Assembly: GCA_029931535.1 (NCBI GenBank)
Contig: JAQPZY010001501.1
Span: 1,983,501 to 2,047,500, forward strand
Length of the DNA stretch: 64,000 nt
Origin: Margaritifera margaritifera
Lineage: Eukaryota > Mollusca > Bivalvia > Unionida > Margaritiferidae
Direction of reading: 5' to 3'
Shown: positions 37,469-50,661 of the stretch, piece by piece
How the letters are laid out: every line of letters begins with the position of its first letter
Numbering within the stretch: position 1 is the stretch's first letter
Made by a program: the position numbers and the translations under genes
The notes under the pieces: model-generated
The model's input: the letters and a program-made list of their open reading frames with translations, nothing else
Told to the model about the DNA's origin: nothing
Databases searched by the model: none

Positions 37469-37678
37469 CTATATTCTCGCGATGGGAACGCGATCAATCG
37501 TTTGATCCAATAACATACACGGGGATTTCCAACCAAGCATTTGGTCATTCTGGTCGAGACTCCGCTTTACCACGACGCCCGTACACCCGGTGTCGCGTAA
37601 GAGCATAACTTCTTGACCGTTGGCAGTACCACTAGCTGTCGGTACCCTCGTCTCGTGAAAAAGACAAGAGCCGATCAA
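37469..37678 (-). pseudogene. Gypsy aspartic protease remnant
   Basis: LLRDTGCTGVVVKRSL carries the DTG active-site triad of retroviral-type proteases. The frame is otherwise short. Confidence 0.7.
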
Positions 37679-38499
37679 CTGAACAACATCACGACCGCGG
37701 ACTCGTTTACCATAATCGCGTTATTAGTTCCCGAATTATCACGCTGAAAATCATCGCGCATGTCGCCTCTTGACTACCTCGCTGCTTTCAATAACAAGCG
37801 CAACTCTCTCGACAAACCCCTTTCTTTTCGGACAATCGGGCGAGATGTGAACCTACTCCTTACATGTGTAACATTGCCCATACTTACGATTTGCACTCGT
37901 CCAGATTGAAAATTTCCACCTTTTTTCTCGGGTACTCACGGTCTCTGGTCTTTAGACTGGTTACCTGATTTATTATCTATTGAGACCACATTCTGGGTAC
38001 CTCCTCGAGCTTCGGCGAAATAGTCTGCCTGGGTAGCCATGTCAAAGATATTAGTGAGTGACTTTTCCCTGAGAAACAAGTAACTCCTTACTGCAAGTGG
38101 CTAACAACTCGTCCCTAAGTAAAAAGTCTGTAAGACCCTCGAACGTTTTTTCTATCTTACCATATTCAACTCACCGCTGTAAATAATTTCCCGTGCTCAT
38201 CATCAATATTTAGTTCCTCTTTTCAGAGATAAGGATGCAGACAAAGGAAAAAGAAAACAATACTGAAATGAATTGAATTAGTTATATACAATTAGCTGAG
38301 GTGTACATGAGATTAATCTATGAGTTTTACCTATTCATTTTATCCTTATCGTCTTCAAAAGGGAGCAAATTTGGACCTCTTAACTTAACAGAGTTAGTCG
38401 TGTTCTTAACTTCTTCTTGGCAGTTAATAATTCAAATTTTCTCTTATGCTCTCCGTCCATATTCCTGTCTTCTAACTCCACCTTTCTCTCTGCCTCTCT

Positions 38500-38819
38500 T
38501 TACCGATATATCTTTCTTTCTGTAAATTCCCTTCGTTCCCGCTCTGCCTGTTTTTCTAATTCTATCGTTTTCTTCTCCGCTTTTTTCCCTAATCCTATCT
38601 TTCTTTCCTCAAAGACTATCTTATCCCATTCAAATGCTATCTTTCGTTCAGCAGCTTGCTTTTCTAATTCTAACTGTTCCTTTTCTATATTCCTCTCTTT
38701 TTCTCTCTGATCTCACTCACAACCCTGCGCCTCCTGAAAAAATTTTCTAAGGGTCTCCCGCTCATAACCACATAACCAAACTGTTTCCCCATCTCCACTA
38801 GATCTTTAAGTGACGACAT
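38500..38819 (-). pseudogene. Gypsy Gag N-terminal coiled-coil remnant
   Basis: From ATG 38819 the frame encodes MSSLKDLVEMGKQFGY, then a long Glu/Lys/Arg-rich coiled coil (EKERNIEKEQLELEKQAAER type). It is the start of a Gag of this gypsy group. A downstream break ends it near 38525. Confidence 0.65.
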
Positions 38820-39130
38820 GATTAATACTGTTGATAAGATCACCAATCCAGAGTGCACTACCGTGTGAAACGTACAATTATGGAATTATACAAACCAACA
38901 GTATATTTCTTCTCAGAGGGTAACAAAATATACGCAATATGTAGATATGTATATATGATAAACAAATGACCAATATATAATGTGAACGATATATTTACAC
39001 GACCACCTGCATTTTATCTTGTCTGGAAGGCCACAGTCTGAAATAGATAAGAAAAAAGTATTACCGGAGTCAAGACCTATGCAAACTAACGTCTGCGCTC
39101 CGCCTAATCCGATCCCACTTATGACACCAT

Positions 39131-39740
39131 TGTAACGGGATGAAGCCGGGTTGGGATTGGAATTAGCGAAGACACTGAAAGCAATTATTTCGTGAATGAG
39201 ATGTTTATTTTTAATGTAATTGAACGATGAATGAATCTGACACCATACTCGTGCGCATAACGTCCAACAATGGAATGATACACAGCGAGTTCAACAAGTG
39301 ATATAAGGAAAAGATATTGTTCCTAAATGAAACTAATCAGAACAAGTAACTTCAACGAGTAATCATACAAGAATCAACGTATGGAACTTATACACAAATA
39401 TGATTGATATGTGGATCTATCACCATGGACAATCAATGTATATACTTTATACACAAATATGAACATGTATGATTCTATCACCAAGGGTGGTCAACGTATT
39501 TAATTTATGCACAAATATGAACAATGTATACTCCTATCACCAAGGGTGATCAAAGTACAGAATTTGTACAAAAATATGAATAATGTACATTTCATCCGCA
39601 AGTAGGATCTATGCATTTTTTATTTTCATTATGTATTATTGATTTTCGCTATGTATTATTCATTTTCGCGCATAGAGCGATATTGAAATTTTGATGTCAC
39701 TCATATAGTGATATTGAATAACACTGATTCAAATATGGAA
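39131..39740 (-). repeat. LTR-like segment with internal about 59-bp repeats
   Basis: The inner edge TGTAACGGGATGAAGCCGGG (plus strand) is matched loosely by 54870-54951 in the other orientation. Between about 39375 and 39590 are four degenerate copies of a unit containing CACAAATATGA and CTATCACCA. The outer edge is not certain. Confidence 0.6.
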
Positions 39741-39750
39741 CATATGTAAC

Positions 39751-40038
39751 TTGTGGCTTCCAGTTGACGATCACGATGTATTTCCGGATCCACAGCTCTC
39801 GTTGAATGGTCAAGGAGCCACCACGCATGGCCCACCCCTCCCAGTCTGCCGAAGGATCCCTCAAGAGCCTCCTTATTCCATACCATACATACTCGCCGGT
39901 CCTGAAACTTTGGTTCCTAACTTTGACAAAACCAATACCGTCCTCCGAGCAAACGTCACCATCGACCCCAGCATACGTGTTGCACGAAACCCCACAGAGT
40001 TCTACGACTCCCCGTCACAAAAACAGCTCAACATATAA
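39751..40038 (+). other. Possible coding fragment, GC-richer than flanks
   Basis: An open frame of about 95 codons with proline-rich sequence (GPPLPVCRRIPQEPPYSIPY) ends at 40038 beside a TA array. It has no promoter, recognisable domain or clear start (opens at TTG). It might be an exon or repeat fragment. Confidence 0.25.
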
Positions 40039-40084
40039 TGAGTGAGCCGTGTAGTACATGAGACACGGCTAAGTAGGAATACAG

Positions 40085-40088
<4 letters not shown>

Positions 40089-40147
<59 letters not shown>
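40089..40147. repeat. (AT)n microsatellite
   Basis: Pure AT array. Confidence 0.97.
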
Positions 40148-40148
<1 letters not shown>

Positions 40149-41584
40149 CGCATGCGCACGTGAATTGGCTTCGTTACGCAATAAATCATTTTATCAGAAC
40201 TACAGTGCGAGATTATTATTATCATAACCACGTTTGACTCTTCGTAAAATTTAGAATACATTCTGAAACATCCAATATATAAAACAATTATATCACATAA
40301 AACGGATAGCAAGAAAGAATACATGTTTATATTTTACATACCTCTACAGCAGAAGATTGCTCCCGTAAAGCGGACAGCTTTATGGCAAAACTCGTTGTAT
40401 TGTGATTATACATCGAGAATTTACTCTGTAAGTACCCTGGTTGTGTTGATAATGCTCAGCCAGAGAATTCAATGTAATCGGGCATCTTACTGCAGGCAAT
40501 TTGCTCGTGAAGCATTGGATGAATCGAACGCAGTATTTTGAAATAGATAAAGTAAAATAATAAACCACCCTCGGGTAACGCTGTCCGCGGAAACGAAACC
40601 CGAGTATATTTTGGTTCATATATGATGCATACATATTTTACTACCCACAATTCCGTGACAAAAATGACTATGATCTGTTGTATGCCGGATTGTCGTCTTT
40701 CAAATACTTACTTTTGCATAGACATAACTAGTTTGTGTACCCGTCATAAAAAATCCACCTTTTCTAGCGTAAGTGCTTTTTTTATCTTGGATTGCAAGAT
40801 AAACGACTGTGCCATATATGATCCAGAGTCGAGCACTTATGGTGCACATTTTGTGAAGAGCAGAAATGTAAAGAATAGAGACATTTCACATTAACTTTTT
40901 TTTGTAAATTAAAAATACATTTGTATTTCTTCGTTTGTTTATTAAATTTGTCTCTGTAAGACTTGTAGTCTTTTGCCCCAGGAGTAGACACGCAGATTTT
41001 CTCTGGGACTTCATAATGATGATGTAGATGTGGGGAAATATATCACACATATGTGACGAGATGAATGTAAATGAATGTGACACCAATGAAATAAATCGGT
41101 TATACATACTGACGGAAATACATACCATTTCGATCGCTAGACCGGCACATTATGCACTGCAGTTGCTATATCTCAATTTTGGATGGCTCAAAAAGAGCTT
41201 AATGAAGCAAACGACTAGGACTTCGACAAATATTTGGCAGAATATAGCTATATCATTGGGAATAGCAACGGGGATACAGCACCTCTCCCTATCTATGAGT
41301 TGCCTTTTAAAACATGTTTCTATCGCTCTTTGTCGACTTCCCTGCTGAACAAGAGTATTTTAAGGAGTATAATACACATTATTATTTCACTGTTTTGTAA
41401 TGAATGTCTGTATATTATTTACTTCTGTTTTATTTATATCTACCCTTGTCTTTGTCCGTCAGTCCACCTCTCTCTTTATCTCTCTCATATAAACTCTTGT
41501 CAAATTCATTCTACGACCAGTCCGAATAAATTAGCCTTTTTCATGGATATGTTCGTAAGCCTAAAGCTTAACTGATTGAACATT

Positions 41585-41585
<1 letters not shown>
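40148..41585. other. AT-rich spacer, no gene seen
   Basis: Only short overlapping open frames, without recognisable motifs. Confidence 0.5.

Positions 41586-41670
<85 letters not shown>
41586..41670. repeat. (CT)n microsatellite
   Basis: A pure CT array of about 85 bp; a shorter one follows at 42121-42150. Confidence 0.97.
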
Positions 41671-41673
<3 letters not shown>

Positions 41674-42118
41674 CAGAGGTTCCGCTCATTTCTGTATGTT
41701 GATCTTATTCAAGTGACCTGCTCAAACACTGTTTTCGGTGTTGAAATACTATTTGATGTGGTCGAAAATTTAATGCCTTCACACGGCTATAAAGCGAACG
41801 GTGTCGACGTGTACACGAAACCTGATCTATAAAATCCTGCATCACCATTTCTGACATGTAGTCATCATATCCTCTAATAACACGAATCCCCATTGGAAGG
41901 GAGGCATTTCTGAATCCGATATATCTAATATATTGCTATAATTATATATTAAAGTGCGCAACTTGAGGCTATTGGAAAAACGTTAGTGTATAGTTTGCAT
42001 TACATGGCCAAGATCGTGTTAAGAATAAACGTATATGTACACGATTATGTTCTAGGTGAATCAACCATAATTGTGTGTATCCTCTGACATAAGCTTTGCG
42101 TACCCATTCTCAAAAACA

Positions 42119-42152
<34 letters not shown>

Positions 42153-42264
42153 GAAATTAAGCCACAATTCACCAAGAAGAGAACATTATATTTCATCCAT
42201 GGCGATGCTATTATATTTTATAACTGACTTTATTTCAAGCTATCGTCATCTTTCTCTCTGTCGG

Positions 42265-42384
42265 TGTATGTATGTATGTATGTATGTATGTATGTATGTA
42301 TGTATGTATGTATGTATGTATGTATGTATGTATGTATGTATGTATGTATGTATGTATGTATGTATGTATGTATGTATGTATGTA
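42265..42384. repeat. (GTAT)n microsatellite
   Basis: About 30 perfect tetranucleotide units. Frames across it read Met-Tyr-Val-Cys repeats and are not genes. A near-identical array lies at 51093-51197 after similar sequence (TTATTTC.AG.TATCGTC), suggesting both are in copies of one dispersed repeat. Confidence 0.97.
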
Positions 42385-42389
42385 CAATA

Positions 42390-44466
42390 CGGGGTGGTCA
42401 TTCCTGGGTAACCGCGAATGGGCATCGTGCATTTGTGTACCAATATTCTGACCCTGCCTGCTATTATTATATGGTAGTCGCTTGAGTAGATGTATTAGGG
42501 TAAATACTTGATCTCTGTAAACATGGCAGAAACATGCGATACTGATGTAAATATGAGGCTCGAATATGCTGAAGAAAACATACACAGAACGTATATCACA
42601 TGTAATATGTCTACTGTTGTATCAAATATTCATGACTCGACAGCAGGTCAATTCGATCGATCATTTTTGAGGATGTTGTACGATACGTAGATATGCTGTC
42701 GAGACTTCCGAACGATACGTTTGTGCACCAACTGCTTTGTAATGCAAATGGTGCTAAAGTCTTGGTTGGAAGATTTAACAAAACTGTTTCTACACATATA
42801 AAGGATTTGAAAGACTTAATTTCGGTACTAAGGCCCCGCGCAAGCGCATACTGCATGCAAGAAATTGTGATAGAGTTGACCACAAATTATCGCGTGACAT
42901 TTATGCTCTCTTTTCAGTTTTTAATGGTGATGCATTCAGTAAAACTTGGTAAGTTTTGGTAAAACAAGGAGCAATCAAACAAGTAGTAGTCAAGCAAGAA
43001 AAATGAATTTTATTCGTCACAATGTACGTCCACCCCATTGCGTAATACGTTGTGTCACTTCCAAAAGGACATTTTCCCTTAGCTTTGAAGGCAAATGCAT
43101 TGGGCCTGAAATAAGTACATACTGTGTCACAACCAATATGACAAATCAGTTCAAGTTTTTAAAACAGAAAATTATCATTATTGAACAAGAGTGTGACGAG
43201 AAACTATCCAAACGTTCTGCAGTATTTATACAATCAAATTTAGTGGTCGAAAGGTTGGAAAGTGAAAAGAGTTCAGGCATATAAAAGTTCCATAGCCAAA
43301 TCGAGCAAACCAATTAACAACTCAATCAATAATATGGATTCAGTGGGCAAAATATTTGAAGAAAAATTCAGAAATTTCAGAAAGAGTTTCTCTAATTTAG
43401 ACAGAAAAGGTTAAGTAACGTTTCATCCAGAATGAATTCCAGAAGTTCCATGAATTCAGTGGAAGTAAATGGAAATAGAAATGATGAATCTATCAATTCA
43501 GGATCTCATACTTCTTTGATGTGACCAACATTGGCCATGGTCCATTTACAGCTAGCACACCGGAGACCTAACGCTTCTGGGATGTGGGCGGAGAGAGAGA
43601 GAGAGTTGCTGTTGGTTCTTGCCATGACCCCATCACACCGTCGAAAACATGGTTCCGGCTGAAGCCCATAATTTACCAATATCTATCCTAGTTTCAACGC
43701 CAGACTCTTCTAAACGTATTACAAACGCTATCTCCAGTAATTTCAACAATCTCGTAGATACTACCTTGTGTGCGTCTAAATCTCAGGCAACTGTTATCCC
43801 GACTACAAACTCCTCAACTACTTATCTCGTAAAACAGTACACATTGGCTCTTCAATGGTCTCTAAAAAAGATTTCAATACTCAAAGGATTCAACAGAGAG
43901 AAATAAAATCACGACCGTAATAACGAACAGGAACTCCTTTGGTTTTTCAAGAGTTCGTCTGTCAAAGAAGTTAAGAATGGAGTCGTCTGTATGTTATTAT
44001 CATAATGGAATTGGGGATGATGCCGATGATAATTTTCAATATGCAGTCACACAATTTACTAAAAGGTTTTATCTTGTTGAATTTTTTTTCAAAATAGCAG
44101 ATGTTAAATAAAAAGTTTATATAGAGAAAAGAGGTCCTAATGTATCAGTGGTTGGAATCTTTAGACATCATAATAAAAGTCCCGTGGTCGTACGAATCAA
44201 TATTAGTACAGATAGTTACACTGATATGATTACAGAAATTGGCTTCTGGCCGAGAGGTGTAACTAGTGGACCTCTCACGAGCTCAATATAGAAAAAAGAT
44301 CTGATACCAGTTATGTAAATTACAATCATTATAGCGGTGATGACTACTATTAAATTCATTTTATTAGCATTGTTTATGCTTTGAGCGGTTGGTTTAAACA
44401 ACCCAGAAATAGGTTAGCACCTACACATAATAACCTGGAATGACCTATGTCCAGTATGCATTCTCT
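42390..44466. other. Spacer with unassigned short ORFs
   Basis: Open frames at 42693-42962 and 42946-43284 show no recognisable domain; frames break often. No gene can be supported. Confidence 0.45.
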
Positions 44467-44588
44467 AAGCAATTCCATTCAAAGTTATTCAGTCGACATA
44501 TGTGGCATTGCAAAACATTGGTTGTATAAGCAATTCCATTCAAAGTTATTCAGTCGACATATGTGGCATTGCAAAACATTGGTTGTAT
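44467..44588. repeat. 61-bp perfect tandem duplication
   Basis: Two head-to-tail copies starting AAGCAATTCCATTCAAAGTT and ending GGTTGTAT are identical, implying a recent duplication or an assembly artefact. Confidence 0.93.
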
Positions 44589-44959
44589 AAAAAGTGTCCT
44601 TTTTGGAAAGTATACACAACAATTAAAGTAATTTTGGGATGTCAGACTTTTTGATTTGTGCTTAGGTGTAATACCCGAAAAGTAAGCAAAGAACGAATTG
44701 TATTTCTGTACCTAAGGAACTTTAGCAATCATATTTCTTCTATTGATGTAGATGATGACCGATTTCTGGGACTGCAATTAGCTCTAAACATGTAAAAATC
44801 ACTCCGTTGAACAATTTAGAGGTTAAAATATACATTTTATGATATTGTAGCTTTATATTCTGCTAAGGATCCTGTTATATTGATAGTGATTATTATGCCT
44901 ATAATAATGTCTCATTAAACTTGTCACATGTCCTTTGAATATCATAGAGCTACCTGAAA

Positions 44960-47900
44960 CTGTGTGAATTTTTAGATGGCTCAGTCTTGTCATACTCATA
45001 GACATATTATAAGTATACATTCTTTCAAACTATTCAGTCGCTTCAAAAAGATATCGAGCAGAAACCGAAGTATAGATTGCAAAATACATCTGAGGAAATC
45101 AAAAATAAATTTTACGATTGCATTTGATTGGATCTCATGAATAATGTTGAAAGTATGAAAAAAGTATGATGTGCTTGTTGATGTTATTGTAACTAACACG
45201 GAAAGGTTTGTTTCCAAGTCGAGATTAAAACCTTGTCTGAAGCCGTTCTGGAATGCCAACCTCAAGAAACTTCATGCCGAGATGAAATCGACGCAAGTAA
45301 GTTGGAAATTAATGGATCGTCCAAAAGGATCCAAGTTTAAATCATATCTTAATTATAAAGCCACTAAGGAGAGTTTTAGAAAGTATTAAGATAATGCGTG
45401 GAGCAATGCTTAAAAGACCAGAATGATGAAATCGATAAAGCAGCAGGGATGGACTCTTCTGTTTTCTAATATGTTAGAAACGAAAGGAAATCTCACTCAG
45501 ATGCGACTGGATTATGTGAAATAAACTTGGGTAGTTTGAGAGCCCGAGAATGAAAGATATAGCCTCATGTTGGGACCATTGCTTCAGAAACCTGTATAAA
45601 GAAAGTGATTCGAAAATTTTTGACAATGAATTCAAAGAATAACATAATTCTAGAGTTGCGTACATAACAAGCAACCAGTCTTTGTCGATCTCATCTCTGC
45701 TGAAATAGAGGCGAGGGATGTCATTGCTGCATTTAAAGATTTTCGTACTGGCAAGGCAAGTGGTATTGGCGGAATTACTAACGAGCAATTTAAATATGGG
45801 GCAACCCTCTGTACCATCATTTAACTAAACATTTTCTGCTATGTGCAACTTACAGTTAGATCCATCTGGTATGAAGAAAGGCTCATAGTAAGCCTTACAC
45901 ATGGGTGGAAACCAAACTGATCTAAATAAGTATAGTTCTATCACGCTTTATCCGCTAGTTTCAAACATTACGAAAATATACAAAAACAAAAGAATTCAGC
46001 TAATTCTTGATATTAACCCTCTTATATGCTTATATGGGGATTTTAAGAAAGTTTAAGTTGTATGACGGCATAATTTCTGCTGAAGGAGAGTATTTGCTTT
46101 GCCAAGGAGAATGACAGTAAACTTTATGTTTGCTTTCTTAATGCACCAAAAGCTCTCGATACAGTTTGGCATACTGATCTTATTACTCAATGGCATGAGT
46201 TTGAATTTGGAACTGTAAAGATTAAAGTATTTATGGGTATGTATTCCAGGCTAGAGACCTATATGATATACCGAGGATGCATATTGCCTTTTTTACTGTG
46301 TATCACGGGACTCGCCAATTTAGTGTTCTATCTCCATTCTTTTATTTGTTGTAGGTTTAGAAACTTTTGTTAACGCTGTATTTTTGCTATAATGACTTTG
46401 TCTTATCGTCAGTCAAATGTAGTGTCCCTATATTTGTTGGTGATATGATAATCGCCTCATTTCTAATCTCTATTTTGGATACTACGATTAAAATCTTCTA
46501 TGATTACTCATGTAAACATTGCTACAATTACAATGCTGATAAAATCAAATTTCATGTTTTCAACGATTCTAAGAATATTCACTGATAATAACAGCGTCAG
46601 TGAGTTCTTTGTAATGGACCTGTTATAGAATCTCAAGATGACATCAATTTAGGTATCACCCTCAATAAGTGTGTTTGTCTCAAAAAGAGTGATATGAGTA
46701 GAAAACTGAAGGTTACCTTCTTCAATTTATTTAACTCTGGGCTTCATGAAGAAGACATTAATTACAGCTGGAAAAAGAATGTATGAATCTGTTGTTATAT
46801 CCATAAGCCTGTATGGTTGCAAACTTTGGGATTATTTACTTCCTGAAGCCGTTATTCATATAGAAAGAGCCCATAGAGTATGTGTCATATTCATACAAGT
46901 TCTCCCCATGGGAACGCGCACAGTTTTTTGCATGCTTGGCACCTTAACTTTAGAGACAAGCGTTGATGAATGTAAGCTTGTGTTTTGGAAGGCAGCTGTG
47001 TTATTTGTCTACATTCCATTGGTCCAAACGTGTATTGAAAATCCGCCTTAAATCCTTTTTAGATCACCCAACACTAGAAACTGGATTCACGCCTGATGCA
47101 GTAAAATTGTTTAAAAGGTACGGGCGTATTGAATACTTGGATTATTATACACCTATCAATTTTCTACCCAAGAAAGAGCCAGAATTTTGCCGTCATTTCC
47201 TACAAGCAGGAAAACGATACTGTCGTTTTCCAAACCCGTATCACATACTCTCAAACGAGGCTGAAACTACTTTATTCTCGAGGTTTCCTGGTGACAATAG
47301 CAGCGCCCCTAGCGATGGAATGCCAACACTAGCAGTAAACAAAGCTCTCAGAGCGACGTTAGTTAAGAAACCTTGCGTTATATGTAAACTATATGTATAC
47401 TTATCTCAAGGGTATTTACCAGACAAAATTGTTTGGAAGAATATTAAGAGCAACATTTTGCACAGAGAGACTGCATTATTTTCAGATAGATTATTAAAGG
47501 GGAACCCTTTGGAAGATTCGGAAACGTTCACGATACATTTAGCCCATGCATATGGTGGAGAGTAAGCAGAATGTACCCCTGCTGTCTCAACTATTTCCAC
47601 ACAGTAGCTTATATATTGGCAAATGTAAAAAGAGGAATAGTTTTTACTGCCTTGATCGCCTAAAACTATCGGGCATTGGCGAAATATTCTGGTTTCATAT
47701 AATTGATGTCTTTGGTGTTCTCGTTTATATTTATCTCGACCAACTGCCATCATGAGAATAAATTCAAATCATCATGGGAAGTAAAACTGACGAATTCAGA
47801 TTTGTATTGGGTAAATATAGCCTCTGCAGTTTCATTAATGCATTTGCTAGATACATTCGCAAAATGTGGAATGAATTCAACCAGTAATGTTGACAAATAT

Positions 47901-48395
47901 TGCATGGTGCTGGGGGCCTTGTGTCAGTTTATCGACTGGTCAGTCACCCACAAAAATTATATGGACCGAAGTTTCTTTCCATATACTTTTTTTTGAGGGA
48001 GGGAGTGACTGACTGGTCAATAAAATGCCATGTGTCTCTTTAACACCATCAATATTCATTATATTATACCGAAGAAGTACTGATCCTTTTGTGAGGACGA
48101 GCAATTTAATAATGTATAACTCCCGCACACAGGGCGTGACTAATAATAGTAAACCGACCGGGCGGTCCATATCACATTGTATGCATCTGTCAAGTTACAT
48201 GGGATAGAGAAGGAACTTAAATATATGATGTATAATATGAATACATATTGCTATTATTATGCACTTCCTTTATTCCTGTACTATGCCTATCTAAATAATG
48301 ATATTATTTGTGGTAGTGTCCTTACTTTTTGATATGTGACTGTATATATGTTCTATTGGCCTAAGGAGGAAATAAATTAAATCAATCAATCAGTC
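44960..48395 (+). mobile_element. Degenerate non-LTR retrotransposon (LINE)
   Basis: Plus-strand pieces in order: endonuclease-RT linker (KPFWNANLKKLHAEM, 45230), an RT segment with GKASGIGGITNEQFK (45760), DKVWH/TVWHTDL-like RT motif (46165), a YGCKLWDYLLPEAV.IERAHR segment (46820), a long intact C-terminal frame (46963-47565) and a 3' end with AATAAATTAAATCAATCAAT (48370). Many frameshifts. It is 5'-truncated; the CAAT-repeat tail suggests the 3' terminus is present. Confidence 0.78.
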
Positions 48396-48814
48396 TCTGT
48401 ACCATAACATATTGTCGTATTTGTTCCGTGACCTGTCAAAGTTAATTAGACTTTTGATGGTAAGATTCCTGAGCTTAAAGCATGCAATATTGACCACTGA
48501 CTCCCTTATATGAGTCAGCTACTTCATAGTGAATTATTCCCTGCCTTCCAAGCCTATTTAGGTCTTAATATCTGGCAATTAGGATCAATATGGCTTTTTT
48601 TGCATTGAAATTAAAAAGTTGAAGCTCGCAACAAATGTGGTCATTCCAAATAATAGACTGTAAGTGAAATTACGTAACGAAATTTTGATGGAGCAAGTTC
48701 TTATACGTTTATGCATTACTTCGTGGACCAAACGTATTGGATTGTCTCATTTTCCTTCAAGTTTGAAATCTGAGGTAAATTTATTGTATTAGTTCTCTAA
48801 ACAATCTCTCTGTC

Positions 48815-48857
<43 letters not shown>

Positions 48858-50454
48858 GCACAGAGCTTTTGTTTTGCTTCTATATACTAATCTTAGTTGT
48901 TAAATGACTTGATCGAATACCATTTTTGGTGATGAAATAATATATCATATGAACAAAGCTTTGTACTACGATGACTGATTTGAAAACTGTATCACTACCT
49001 ATGACATGCAGTTGTCATATTTTTTAGATTGGACAAAGCTTTGTGTATACTATAACTGGTGCTAAAACGGTATCACTACTTCTGACATCCCCTCATCAAA
49101 TCATTTAGATGATACAAATTTCCTCAGGAGGTTGGGAATTGCAACTGTCAACCTTTCATCTATAGGGTTTCGGAATCTAATAGATATAATGGTTTTAATA
49201 TTGATAGAAATAAATATTAAAGTGCGAAACAAGAGATTATTCGAGGAGCAATGGATACAATAGATACAATGTTTATTCCTCTTATGTCGCAAATGTGACA
49301 AATGAGGAGTACAAAGTAAATCAAAAGTAGATAAGCATACGCGTAACATTAATATAATTTTTACAGGGGACTAATTATATAGTTACCATCGTATTGTAGT
49401 AAATAAGATGATCCAGCGAATTAAGTTAGATAGTTGCTACAACATTATTCAGCTAATAACATCAGCTGTAAACATAAGACCAATTTTTTCATACTTTCAT
49501 AGTTAGCATGTTAATCAGAGCACTCTTGTATTAGATTTGAACTGTTATGCAAAACAAGATACAAGCATATGAAATATTTGATATTATATACATGGTGATT
49601 ACAAAGATTTTGTTTAACATCTAATTTTTCATTTCATGAATATTATAGTACACGTGGAATTGAACTTACACAAAAATATACATTCCCACTATCACATGAA
49701 TTTCTTCATTATAATTCTTATAAATATAACTTTAATAGCTAAATATCTTTTGAATTAAACAAATCATTGAGAGGTAGTATAGTTGGCATTCTACGATATT
49801 TCATTTTAGGTAGATTTTTCGTTCGGTTTTAAAATAAGGACAATTAAATACGTAATGAATTTCATCACATAAATATACACAATCTTGAGGATTGTTGGAA
49901 CATTTGACCATCTGCCAGTTTCAATTAGTAAACGGTGGTTCAAGGCTCTAAATTTAAAATAAAGAACGCAAAAGTTTTTATGTATAGAAAAAAAAATAGT
50001 TATTTCCTTTGCTAGATAAAGTTTTGTTTCCGTTCCATATATGAAGATATATGTCCTTTAATCTATTTTCATACTGCTCATGGTTGTTTATTAAGAAAAC
50101 ATTATGTGTACCATATGTATACCATTACACATTCTTCAAAAATAGTCAAACCATCTATACTTATTACTATGTGCTTTTGTATCGTTCAGTATAATATTAT
50201 ATATCACTATTTTGGTCATGTTTTCCCTCAATTAGTCTGCACCAATATTTGATGGCGTTCAATTTTACTTTAGGTGTAGGCGGCTGTCTTCCAGTTTCTT
50301 TATAGAGTATGTATAACGTGGTACTCTTTTTACACATTAGAACCAGTCTTAGAAAATCTGTATGAATTCTCTCAAATGATCTCGCAATTTTCAAAAGCCC
50401 TTAATTTTCCGACCCAGATAGTCAGATAGGCAATATGGTACTATCAAATAGTTT
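48396..50454. other. AT-rich spacer with a CT microsatellite
   Basis: A CT-rich run lies at about 48806-48855. Other sequence is AT-rich with short frames only. Confidence 0.5.
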
Positions 50455-50661
50455 CAGCTGGAAACCTTGAAACCTACAGCCCTTAGATGGCACAATTCCC
50501 CTCAGCTGGAAACCTACAGCCCTTAGATGGCACAATTTCCCTCAGCTGGAAACCTACAGCTCATAAATGGCACAATTCCCCTCAGCTGGAAACCTACAGC
50601 CCATAGATGGCACAATTCACTCAGCTGGAAACCTACAGCCCATAGATGGCACAATTCCCCT
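50455..50661. repeat. about 41-bp tandem repeat, 5 copies
   Basis: Copies of CAGCTGGAAACCTACAGCCC followed by WTAGATGGCACAATTCCCCT, varying at a few positions; the first copy carries a small insertion. Confidence 0.92.

Larger units (their letters stand above)
35935..39740 (-). mobile_element. Ty3/gypsy LTR retrotransposon remnant, integrase before reverse transcriptase
   Basis: On the minus strand the order is LTR edge (about 39131; its outer end near 39740 is uncertain), primer-site-like ATGGTGTCATAAGTGGGATC next to the LTR, coiled-coil Gag, protease, integrase, then reverse transcriptase. The integrase-before-RT order is that of the Gmr1 group of Ty3/gypsy elements. Internal deletions and stops show it is dead. 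Confidence 0.8.

Noticed and set aside
42199..42585. ORFs on both strands across the GTAT array
   Set aside because: Tyr-Val-Cys-Met and Tyr-Ile-His-Thr repeats result from the tetranucleotide; same for 51059-51281 and the TA arrays.
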